Source: Aliiruegeria haliotis
Lineage (GTDB): Bacteria; Pseudomonadota; Alphaproteobacteria; Rhodobacterales; Rhodobacteraceae
Length of the DNA stretch: 64,000 nucleotides
Assembly: GCF_003003255.1 (NCBI RefSeq)
Contig: NZ_PVTD01000005.1
Span: forward strand, 234,755 to 298,754
Reading direction: 5' to 3'
A model generated the notes under the pieces. It saw nothing but the letters and a program-made list of their open reading frames with translations, ran no database searches and was not told the origin of the DNA. This document shows, piece by piece, positions 1 to 7,670 of the stretch (its first letter is position 1; every line of letters starts with the position of its first letter). A program made the position numbers and the translations under genes.

Positions 1-758
1 CGACCAACCATGTGCCGGACGACGCCCTCCGGCGTGGTGTCCGGAATGTTCTCCGTGGTGATCGTGATCCCGTTGCGAAAAACCGTAACGCGATCCGATA
101 TTTCGAACACCTCTTCGAGGTGATGCGAGACGAAAACAACGGTCACGCCATCGGCCTTGATCCTGCGCACGATCTCGAAAAGGCGCCGGGTCTCGCGTTC
201 CGTGAGTGTGGCGGTCGGCTCGTCGAGAATCAGCAATCGGCTCTTCGACTGCAACGCCCGGGCGATCTCGATCAGTTGCCGGTGGGCAATGCCCAGCGAG
301 GAGACCGGCGCCCGTACATCCAGATCGGTCAATCCGATCGATTCCACCGCCGAGCGGGCGCGTCGGTTCATCTCGGCTCGGTCCAGAAGGCCGAGCCGGC
401 TGCGCGGCATCGCTTCGATGGAGATATTTTCAGCCACGCTAAGGTGATCGAGCAGATTGAACTCCTGGTGGACGACCTGAACGCCGGCCTGCTTGGCATC
501 GTTCGGCGTGGCGGGCGAGAATGGCGCGCCATCGAACTCGATCATGCCGGAATCGTAACCGTAGACCCCCGTGAGAACCTTGATCAGGGTCGATTTCCCC
601 GCACCGTTTTCCCCGACCAGCGCGTGGACCTCGCCTTGCGACAAAGTGAAATCCACACCGTCCAGCGCCTTGACGCCGCCGAAGTGCTTTTTCAAGCCCC
701 GCACGAGGAGGAACGGCTGCTCCGGTTCGTGCGCGGGGATCGATACCGCTGGTGTCAT
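1..758 (-). CDS. Sugar ABC transporter ATP-binding protein (partial, C-terminus beyond window)
   Basis: The reading frame starts at an ATG whose complement lies at 756-758 and runs off the left edge. It encodes the first ATPase half of a carbohydrate (RbsA/XylG-type) importer. Visible in order: Walker A GENGAGKST near residue 45, a Q-loop (VVHQEF), a degenerate signature (LGIAHRQLIEIARAL) and Walker B with LLILDEPTATLT. Family members are about 500 residues with two ATPase halves, so roughly half the protein is present. It lies just downstream of the binding-protein gene on the same strand, and a permease gene presumably follows outside the window. The substrate is not determinable from the ATPase. 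Confidence 0.9.
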   Translation of the reverse strand, partial: MTPAVSIPAHEPEQPFLLVRGLKKHFGGVKALDGVDFTLSQGEVHALVGENGAGKSTLIKVLTGVYGYDSGMIEFDGAPFSPATPNDAKQAGVQVVHQEFNLLDHLSVAENISIEAMPRSRLGLLDRAEMNRRARSAVESIGLTDLDVRAPVSSLGIAHRQLIEIARALQSKSRLLILDEPTATLTERETRRLFEIVRRIKADGVTVVFVSHHLEEVFEISDRVTVFRNGITITTENIPDTTPEGVVRHMVG

Positions 759-795
759 GAGTGTCAAACCTGTCTGGAGTTCAGCCGCAATGAAC

Positions 796-823
796 CCCCG
801 CCCGCCGCATTCGCGGGCAGGGG
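796..823 (-). terminator. Hairpin between binding-protein and ATPase genes
   Basis: A G+C-rich inverted repeat (CCCCGCCCGC on one arm, GCGGGCAGGGG on the other, one bulge) fills the gap between the binding-protein stop and the ATPase start. No clear U-tract follows on the minus strand. Hairpins here are common in binding-protein operons, where they stabilise the upstream message or cause partial termination so that binding protein exceeds transporter. The structure is seen; the role is inferred. Confidence 0.5.
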
Positions 824-836
824 ATGAGGCGTATGC

Positions 837-1757
837 CTATTCGCCGGTCACCAGCTCGATCGGGGTCTTCACCCAACCTTCGAGCGCCGGTCCCCCGGCA
901 ACGACTTCCAGCGCCAGGTCGATGGCGTTGGCGGCCATGTCTGTACCGAACTGATCAACAGTCGCCAGCATCCGGCCATCTTCGATCATCGGACCGACGG
1001 CCGGGATGTTGTCGAAGCCGACGACAAGGATGTCGTCCCGACCAGCAGATTCCAGCGCCTTCACGACACCGATCGCCATTGAGTCGTTGGCCGCCATGAC
1101 ACCTTGCACGTCCGGATTGGCGGTCAGCATGTTCGAGAAGACCGTGTTGGCTTCCTCGGTTTCCCAATGAGCCGTGCGGCTGTCGAGCAGGTCAAGCTTG
1201 TACTCGGCCACCGAGTCCTCGAAGCCAAGGCGCCGCTGGGTCGCGTTGTCGGCACCCGGGTTGCCTTCGATAATGACGACCTTGCCGCCTTCGCCGAGCT
1301 TCATGCCGAGCGCATCGCCGGCCAACTTGGCGCCGCCGCGGTTGTCAGGGCCGACGAAAGCGAGCTCCACGCCCTGCTGCTTCTTGGCTTCCTCGTCCAG
1401 GGAAACATCGAAGTTCACGACAACGATGCCGGCTTCCATCGCTTTCTTCAGGGGCCGCACCATGGCGCGGGAATCCGCCGGCGCGATGACGATGGCATCG
1501 ACGCCCTGCGTGATGAAAGTGTCGACCGCGTTGATCTGGGATTCGAAGTCGGTCTCGTTCTGCATACCGACCGCCTTGAGCACATAGTCCCCGCGGGACT
1601 TTTCATGCTCCTTCGCACCTTCCATCATGTTCTGGAAAAACTCGTTGGCGAGCGATTTCATCACCAATCCGACGACAGGCTTGTCATCGGCCAAAGCGGT
1701 GCTTGAAAGCAAAGCGATACCGGTCGCTGCCGCAGCAGCGAGTTTCAGGAATTTCAT
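837..1757 (-). CDS. Periplasmic sugar-binding protein of ABC importer (type 1 fold)
   Basis: 306 residues with a clear signal peptide: basic MKFLK, a hydrophobic alanine/leucine stretch and cleavage after ALA-D near residue 23. The mature part has the type 1 periplasmic-binding fold of the ribose/galactose group (Peripla_BP_4): KSLANEFFQNMMEGA at the start, VDAIVIAPADS, a VVNFD strand, GNPGADNATQR, then VMAANDSMAIGVVKAL and VVGFDN. Length matches RbsB-type proteins. The start ATG has GGGAGG spaced normally upstream. It would capture a monosaccharide or polyol in the periplasm for the transporter encoded downstream. A LacI-type operator-like palindrome lies about 95 bp upstream. The exact sugar cannot be told from sequence alone. 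Confidence 0.92.
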   Translation of the reverse strand: MKFLKLAAAAATGIALLSSTALADDKPVVGLVMKSLANEFFQNMMEGAKEHEKSRGDYVLKAVGMQNETDFESQINAVDTFITQGVDAIVIAPADSRAMVRPLKKAMEAGIVVVNFDVSLDEEAKKQQGVELAFVGPDNRGGAKLAGDALGMKLGEGGKVVIIEGNPGADNATQRRLGFEDSVAEYKLDLLDSRTAHWETEEANTVFSNMLTANPDVQGVMAANDSMAIGVVKALESAGRDDILVVGFDNIPAVGPMIEDGRMLATVDQFGTDMAANAIDLALEVVAGGPALEGWVKTPIELVTGE

Positions 1758-1848
1758 GTGGACCTCCCAATTTCAAAAACACCGGACCGGGGGGAATCCA
1801 CCTGTCCGATGTTCCTCAAACTGGAACACGACATCGTGATTCGGTCAA

Positions 1849-1864
1849 TATGAAACGTTTCATA
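1849..1864. promoter_or_regulatory. LacI-family-type operator palindrome
   Basis: TATGAAACGTTTCATA is a perfect 16-bp palindrome with the central CG and AAACGTTT core typical of LacI/GalR-family operators. It lies 92 bp upstream of the sugar-binding-protein start codon. A second inverted repeat (TGTTCC, 7 bp, GGAACA; 1810-1828) lies between it and the gene. No LacI-family gene is visible in the window, so the regulator would be encoded beyond the left edge or elsewhere. Confidence 0.6.
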
Positions 1865-1959
1865 ATGGAATGGTCCACGTGCGGCCTTCTGCTTCCAAGC
1901 GAGATCGGTAGCAGTCTTGCTCCTCCTGTTCGTCAGCATCGGCATGGCAGTACAAGGCT

Positions 1960-2871
1960 GTCCGGAAAGTGCAGTGTCTGCCCGCGTTGGCGACCCGCAA
2001 AGGCCCTTGGTCCGTTCGAAGAAGGAGATGGTCTTGCTGTCGCCGCATGACGGCAGCCCCGATCGTCCTGCTGTTTTCTCTGATGCGCTGATCCAGTTCT
2101 GTTTGTCGATCAAGGTGCTGTTCAAGCTGTCACTCAGGCAGACTGCCGGAATGTCGCCAGCCTGTTGCGCCTGGCCGGATCGGACTGACCCGTCCCAGAC
2201 GATACCACCCTATGCAACTGTCGGAAGAACCCAACTGCCCTGATTCTGGAGCGTCGCGCCGACGGGCCGCAGAACCTGCTTGTCCCCTCTCGGGCAACGG
2301 ATATCACCGGGATCCAGTTCCTCGGCGAAGGTGAATGACAGGCCCGTATGCACGGTGCTCCGGGACGACGCCAATGGCGCAAGGTCCACCTGACATTGGA
2401 CAACGCCGCCTCCGACTTTCGAGCGGTGCAGTTCAGGCCCAGCCGAGTTGGCGACAGCCCGGTCTTGCCGAACCTACTGGCGCAGACCCCCAAAGACGAA
2501 GACACCGGTACCGTGAACGCACATAGTGCCTAAGCTACGCGACGTTGTCATACCACCATCCTTGAGCGCGACGCGGTCCCGATTATCCCGATCCGCATGA
2601 ATGGCCGGTCGCGGAAAGAAGGTTGCCTGCCGCGATCCCGAGAACTGAAACCCTCAGGGCCATCCGGTACTTCGGCACGGCCTTCTGGAAGCGCCGGACA
2701 GGACTTCTCAACCGTAGCCGAATCGAGCCTAAAATGCGCAGCCTGAAATCCTTCGAGGATCACATCGCCGCCAAGGACCTCGACCGACCAACCGCCGAAA
2801 TACACGTTCGCACCGCACTGATGAACCGCTTCTCACCTCTCGGCACTGCCGAGGTCGTCTGCGTCGCCTGA
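1960..2871 (+). pseudogene. Decayed IS5-family transposase (first subgroup)
   Basis: Fragments in shifting frames follow the order of an IS5-type DDE transposase: SPHDGSPDRPAVFSDALIQF and KVLFKLSLRQTAGM near 2030-2140, NLLV near 2275, QWRKVHLTLDNA near 2370, GDSPVLPNLLAQTPKDED near 2450-2500, then PIIPIR, a ...RSRIEPKMRSLKSFEDHIA stretch and a C-terminal ALMNRFSPLGTAEVVCVA ending with TGA at 2871. At least two in-frame stops and several frameshifts separate these, so it cannot make a transposase. The N-terminus is too eroded to place the start precisely. Terminal inverted repeats were not recognised. Confidence 0.8.
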
Positions 2872-3034
2872 GACAATCGGGGCAAGGGACCGCTACACCT
2901 CAAGCCGCAGTTCTGCAACAATGCCGAGCCAAGGTCTCACGTTTCAACGACGGAGCGTCTAGGCTGTGAATCCATTGATTTGGTTGCGGTTGACGTTCCG
3001 GACTCATTCAAGCTCCTGAACTTCGGGAGACGTT

Positions 3035-3778
3035 ATGAGCAACTTGTTCTGGATAGCCGACGAGCAGATGGCCCGGTTGAGACCGTTCTTTCCCAAGAGC
3101 CATGGCAAGCTACGTGTCGATGATCAGCGTGTGTTGAGCGGGACTATCTTCATAAATTGCAACATCTTGAGATGTTCGGATGCTCCAGGGGAATACTGTC
3201 CGTCCGAAAACCTCCAAAATCGCTGGAAACGATGGAGCGACCAGGGCGTGTTTGCCCGGATCATGGAAGGGTTGGCCGCCGGGCATTCCGATCACAATGC
3301 GATCATGATCGACGCAAACTATCTGAAGGCACATCGCACGGCCTCAAGTCTGCGACTGAAAAGGGGGCGTGAGCGCCTGATCGGGCGCACCAAGGGCGCG
3401 ATGAACACTAGGTTGCACGCTATGGCGGACGCCTCTGGTCGTCCCATACGGTTCTTCATGATCGCCGGACAGGTCAGTGATTGCACGGGCGCCAGGACGC
3501 TCATGAGCAGCTTGCCCGCGGCTGATTGGATGATCGCGGCTACGATGTAAACTGGTTCCGGGTTGCCTTAACTGACAGGGGATACGGCCCTGCATCGAAG
3601 GGAGAGAATCTTGCGACACGCCAGTGCGATACGACAAGCGCAGATACAAGCGTCGCAACCGTATCGAGATCATGTTCGGTCGGTAGAAGGATTGGCGTCA
3701 AGTGGCGACACAATACGCAAAATGTCCGAAGGTATTAATGTCAACCGTCGCGCTCGCGACTGCGGAGCCATCTGGTTA
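3035..3778 (+). pseudogene. Decayed IS5-family transposase (second subgroup)
   Basis: The reading frame opens with MSNLFWIADEQMARLRPFFP and continues through a typical DDE transposase of the small IS5 subgroup: RVLSGTIFIN, NRWKRWSDQGVFARIMEGLA, IMIDANYLKAHRTASSLR, RLIGRTKGAMNTRLHA. It breaks at about 3550 where the frame shifts; the downstream part (DDRGYDVNWF, RRNRIEIMFGR, KDWRQVATQYAKCPKVLMSTVA) continues in other frames with a stop after FGR. It is related to the minus-strand relic at 21874-22728, so the two lie as inverted repeats about 18 kb apart. Confidence 0.85.
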
Positions 3779-4111
3779 AGATATTGAATGTGTCCCAATC
3801 CCAACCAGCGATCTAGACCAGTTCTTTGGGAAGCCGAAGCAATCTTTCTACGATGCGACCGAGAAGCGGTCGTCGGCCATTTCACGTCCTTCGGCGGCAA
3901 CGCGCGGTGATCTGATACTTCGATGCGGCGCTGTCTAACTATCTCGAATCAAGGTCACTTCAGCCATCGACACAAGGTCAGAAGATTCCCACATTAGAAG
4001 GAGTTTTAGAATTTCTCTGTGAAGCTCAGTGAAATCACTCCCCATATGTCCCCCATTGGGGTTCGGGAAAGACGTCAACGAGAGAGGATGGCTGATGTTT
4101 CTTTGGATTGT
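3779..4111. other. Non-coding stretch between IS relic and tRNA-Met
   Basis: About 330 bp without a supportable gene. Open frames here are short, lack homology I can recognise and overlap the tRNA. It probably contains remaining IS-derived sequence and the 3' flank of the tRNA gene. Confidence 0.4.
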
Positions 4112-4188
4112 TGGTAGCGGAGGAGGGACTTGAACCCCCGACACGCGGATTATGATTCCGCTGCTCTAACCAGCTGAGCTACTCCGCC
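4112..4188 (-). tRNA. tRNA-Met (anticodon CAT, elongator)
   Basis: The complement folds as a full cloverleaf: acceptor GGCGGAG paired with CTCCGCT, D-arm GCTC/GAGC, anticodon stem GCGGA/TCCGC with loop ATCATAA (anticodon CAT), T-arm with TTCAAGT loop and an encoded CCA end. The first pair is G-U-like, and there is no initiator-type C-A mismatch with a GGG/CCC anticodon stem, so it reads as elongator Met. A lysidine-modified Ile2 tRNA also carries CAT, but the body matches alphaproteobacterial elongator tRNA-Met. Confidence 0.93.
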
Positions 4189-4359
4189 CCAATGCGTGGG
4201 CGGGAACTAATCGAGCCTGCGAGACGCGTCAAGCGGATTCTGACCCGATATCAGGACGAATCCCTACGGCCAGATCGGCAAGGGTTCGCAGAGGATCTTA
4301 TGGGCTTTACCTTCAGCGCCGCGGTTGCTTCTGTTGGGACAGGGAACCGGAGCGACAAC

Positions 4360-6534
4360 ATGCAATCACAACTGCCCCTGACGCGGGACCTCGTTCTGAT
4401 CGGGGGGGGGCATACCCATGCGTTGGCGCTCCGGATGTGGGGGATGAACCGGCTTGCCGGATGCCGTGTCACCTTGGTCAACCCTGATCCGGTGTCGCTG
4501 TATTCCGGTATGGTGCCCGGCGTTGTCGCAGGGACGTATGCGCGGGAGGCCTGCGAGATCGATCTCGTTCGGCTCAGCCGTTTTGCCGGGGCGCGGTTCC
4601 TTCCGGTCCGTGCCACCGGGCTCGACACCCGAGAGAAGTTGGTGCACCTCGAAGGGAGAGCGTCGATCCGATACGACGTTGCCTCGCTCGACCTTGGAAT
4701 CCACACGGCAATGTCCGAGATCGCGGGATTCGCCAGCGACGCGGAGCCTGTGAAGCCGCTCGATCGGTTTCTCGACAGATGGGAAAGTTGGTGTCGGGCG
4801 CGGACCGGGATTGCCACTGCGGATGTCTGTGTGATCGGTGCGGGCCTTGCCGGTGTGGAGCTTGCCCTCGCCGCCGGCAACCGGCTTCGCGGACTTGGCG
4901 TTTTAGCGAGGGTTCGGGTGCTGGATGCCGGTGCCGCCCTTTCGGGTGTCGCGGGCAACACGCGCAGCCTGTTGTTCGAGGCACTTCGAAAGGCGGACAT
5001 CACCCTGCACGAGCATACCGGTGTGGAGGAAGTCCTCTCTGATGGCGTCCGGACGACCGATGGGCGAACCTATCCGTCCGATTTCACGATCGGCGCGGCG
5101 GGGGCACGTCCACATGCCTGGGTGGGGCAAACGGGCATGGAGACCTTTGACGGGCACATCGTTGTGGACCGTTTCCTGCGAAGTGTCAGCAGCCCGGATG
5201 TCTTCGCCAGTGGAGACTGCGCGCATTTCGGGTTCAACCCGCGGCCCAAGGCGGGCGTTTATGCCGTTAGGGCAGCACCTGTCCTCTATCGCAACCTGCG
5301 AGGTGCCCTGTCCGGTCGGCAGATGCGGAAGTTTCGACCACAAGGCGAGTACCTCAAGCTGGTCTCGCTGGGAGACGGACAGGCTGTCGCGGACCGGTCC
5401 GGCCTGTCGTTCAAAGGCGAGTGGGTCTGGCACTGGAAGGACCATATCGATCGCAAGTTCATGCGTCGGTTCCAGGAGCTGCCGCCGATGCCGCAGACCA
5501 AACTCCCCCGCGAGGTGGCCCAGGGCGTTGGTGATGTCCTGGGGGATGCACCCCTGTGTGGCGGTTGTGGCGCCAAGGTTGCGGGAGCAGAGCTGAAGGC
5601 CGGCCTGGATCGTATACCGCCACCTCAACGCAAGGACGTCCTGACCTTGCCCGGGGATGATGCGGCGATCCTGGCGATGGGTGGCGACTGGCAGGTAATC
5701 ACAACGGATCACTTGCGGGCGTTCTCCAATGATACGGCACAGTTCGCGCGGATCGCGATCGTGCATGCGCTTGGCGATATCTGGGCGATGGGTGCCCGCC
5801 CGCAGGTTGCTCTTGCCAGCGTGACGCTTCCCCGGATGCGTGGCGCGATGCAATCGGAGGTTCTTGGTGAGATCCTCGATGCCGCCACGAAGGTGCTCCG
5901 TGCCGAGGGGGCTGACCTCGTCGGTGGGCATACCAGCGTCGGCGCGGAAATGACGCTCGGTTTCACACTGACGGGGCTCTCCGGCCCCTATCCCATCACC
6001 CTTGAGGGCGCGAAGCCCGACGATGTGCTCCTGCTGACGAAACCGATCGGGTCCGGAACGGTTCTGGCGGCGGAGATGCAGGGTTTGGCCCGTGGTGCCG
6101 ATGTGATTGCGACGCTCGACGAGATGGCCCGGCCGCAGGGGCGCGCGGCCCAGCGTCTCCGGACCGCACATGCCATGACCGATGTGACCGGGTTCGGGCT
6201 TGCCGGACACCTGATGGAGATGTGTCTGGCCTCGGGATGCGCGGCGACGCTGAGGCCGGAGGACATTCCGCTCTACCCGGGTGCCGAAGCGCTGGCCTCC
6301 CGGGGGATTCGCTCGACCCTCTACCCCGGAAACCGGGCGACGGCCGCAGCCATGACACTTGCCAGTGGTCCGCGCACGGATTTGCTGTTCGATCCTCAGA
6401 CTGCGGGTGGCCTGCTCGCGGCTGTGGATCCGAAGGAGGTTGACGCCATGCTCGATGGGCTCCGGTCCGATGGCTTCAGGGCGGCAAGGATCGGGACGAT
6501 TGAGGCCGGCGCGCCGCACATCTCTGTTCTGTGA
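4360..6534 (+). CDS. selD: Selenide, water dikinase fused to an FAD-dependent NADH-dehydrogenase-like domain
   Basis: The chosen ATG at 4360 follows GGAGCGAC and gives 724 residues; the frame opens 56 codons earlier without a good ribosome site. The N-terminal ~370 residues are a pyridine nucleotide-disulfide oxidoreductase-type flavoprotein: dinucleotide-binding LVLIGGGHTH at the start, a second VIGAGLAGVELAL near residue 155 and the FAD motif DVFASGDCAHF. From about residue 395 it is SelD, with the catalytic CGAK (LCGGCGAKV), the PGDDAA and TTDHLRAF ATP-site motifs, HALGDIWAMGARP and VGGHTS. SelD makes selenophosphate from selenide and ATP. It converges on the 2-selenouridine synthase gene, 55 bp stop to stop, so selenophosphate here feeds at least tRNA modification. 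The fusion is known in proteobacteria; the role of the flavin domain (perhaps supplying reduced selenium) is not established. Confidence 0.93.
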   Translation: MQSQLPLTRDLVLIGGGHTHALALRMWGMNRLAGCRVTLVNPDPVSLYSGMVPGVVAGTYAREACEIDLVRLSRFAGARFLPVRATGLDTREKLVHLEGRASIRYDVASLDLGIHTAMSEIAGFASDAEPVKPLDRFLDRWESWCRARTGIATADVCVIGAGLAGVELALAAGNRLRGLGVLARVRVLDAGAALSGVAGNTRSLLFEALRKADITLHEHTGVEEVLSDGVRTTDGRTYPSDFTIGAAGARPHAWVGQTGMETFDGHIVVDRFLRSVSSPDVFASGDCAHFGFNPRPKAGVYAVRAAPVLYRNLRGALSGRQMRKFRPQGEYLKLVSLGDGQAVADRSGLSFKGEWVWHWKDHIDRKFMRRFQELPPMPQTKLPREVAQGVGDVLGDAPLCGGCGAKVAGAELKAGLDRIPPPQRKDVLTLPGDDAAILAMGGDWQVITTDHLRAFSNDTAQFARIAIVHALGDIWAMGARPQVALASVTLPRMRGAMQSEVLGEILDAATKVLRAEGADLVGGHTSVGAEMTLGFTLTGLSGPYPITLEGAKPDDVLLLTKPIGSGTVLAAEMQGLARGADVIATLDEMARPQGRAAQRLRTAHAMTDVTGFGLAGHLMEMCLASGCAATLRPEDIPLYPGAEALASRGIRSTLYPGNRATAAAMTLASGPRTDLLFDPQTAGGLLAAVDPKEVDAMLDGLRSDGFRAARIGTIEAGAPHISVL

Positions 6535-6549
6535 TCCTCAGGCGTCCGG

Positions 6550-7590
6550 TCAGGACAACCTTGCCACCAGAGTGTCGGCGGCGCGGTCAAGTCCGTCGGC
6601 CTCCAGCCGGATCGGGAACCGTTCGGCGGGTTCACCCGAAGCGCTCCGCGCCTTGGCGTAGCGGCTGTCATAGTGGCGGGTGATGAGGTCGAGCGCGAGC
6701 GCTTCGAACTCCCCACGATCCACCATAGCATGCCACTCCGCCACGCGCTCCCTTCCCTGCAACCTTATCAGCAGAGACAGGATGTCCTTGAGCCCTTGCC
6801 GATCCTCCGAGATGTCGGAATAGGCCCGCGCAAGGTACTTCGCACGATCCGCAGGCGAGGCTTCCAGCCGCCAACGTGGCGCGGCGCGCATCACGCTCCA
6901 GACAGAAGGAGGGATCAGCAGGTTCCCGACCTTGCTGCTTTCAGCTTCGACCAGAACCGGCCGATTCGGATCGAGGGCCGCAAGCGCTTCGACCAACCGG
7001 CTCTCCAGCATCTTCTGGCTGGGCTGCCCGCCCGGTCGTGGACCGAGAACCGACCCCCGATGGTTGGCCAGACCCTCCAGGTCAAGTACCTGTCCCCCAC
7101 GCTCCGAAACCCTGTGTAGCACCTCGGTCTTTGCAGTGCCGGTATCTCCGTCCAGAAGGACGAACCGGAAGGGAAGGGGGGCGTCATAAAGGCGTGCCAC
7201 GACCGCACGGCGATAGGATTGGTAGCCGCCCTTCAGAACGTCCGCCCGCCAGCCAATCTGTTGCAGGATGGAGGCGAAGGAGTTCGAGCGTTGCCCGCCC
7301 CGCCAGCAATAGACCAACGGCTTCCAGCCGCCGTCCTTGTCGGCCAAGGGACCCTCGATATGGCGGGCGGCGTTTCTCGACACCATTGCGGCGCCGATCT
7401 TGCGGGCCTTGAACGGGCTGTCCTGCTTGTAGATCGTGCCGACGATGGCGCGTTCCTCGTTGTCGAGGACCGGCAGGCTGATGGCGCCCGGGACGTGGTC
7501 CTCCGCGAATTCGTCTGGTGAGCGGACGTCGATCACCGTATCGAAAGGGAGAGTCAGCGGGCGTGACAGGTCGGGCAGTTCCTGGGGCAT
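6550..7590 (-). CDS. mnmH: tRNA 2-selenouridine synthase
   Basis: 346 residues from the ATG at 7590; a GTG six codons earlier is an alternative, and neither has a strong ribosome site. The N-terminal rhodanese domain carries VIDVRSPDEFAEDH and the active-site YCWRGGQRS near residue 95. The C-terminal part has a P-loop GDTGTAKT near residue 145, followed by LDLEGLANHRGS and EAESSKVGN, which are hallmarks of SelU/MnmH (YbbB). The enzyme replaces sulfur by selenium in the wobble 2-thiouridine of tRNAs for Lys, Glu and Gln, via a geranylated intermediate, using selenophosphate from SelD. It is convergent with selD, which supplies its substrate. Confidence 0.95.
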   Translation of the reverse strand: MPQELPDLSRPLTLPFDTVIDVRSPDEFAEDHVPGAISLPVLDNEERAIVGTIYKQDSPFKARKIGAAMVSRNAARHIEGPLADKDGGWKPLVYCWRGGQRSNSFASILQQIGWRADVLKGGYQSYRRAVVARLYDAPLPFRFVLLDGDTGTAKTEVLHRVSERGGQVLDLEGLANHRGSVLGPRPGGQPSQKMLESRLVEALAALDPNRPVLVEAESSKVGNLLIPPSVWSVMRAAPRWRLEASPADRAKYLARAYSDISEDRQGLKDILSLLIRLQGRERVAEWHAMVDRGEFEALALDLITRHYDSRYAKARSASGEPAERFPIRLEADGLDRAADTLVARLS

Positions 7591-7670
7591 GGCCAGCCCA
7601 TAACGCACCTTGCTGAGAAGCTGAACCCCAAGGTCAGATGGTTGTTGAGTCCACGGACGCGCAGTCTGAG

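Noticed and set aside
4903..6519. A 538-codon minus-strand open frame opposite selD
   Set aside because: Antisense to conserved SelD motifs and without any domain of its own.
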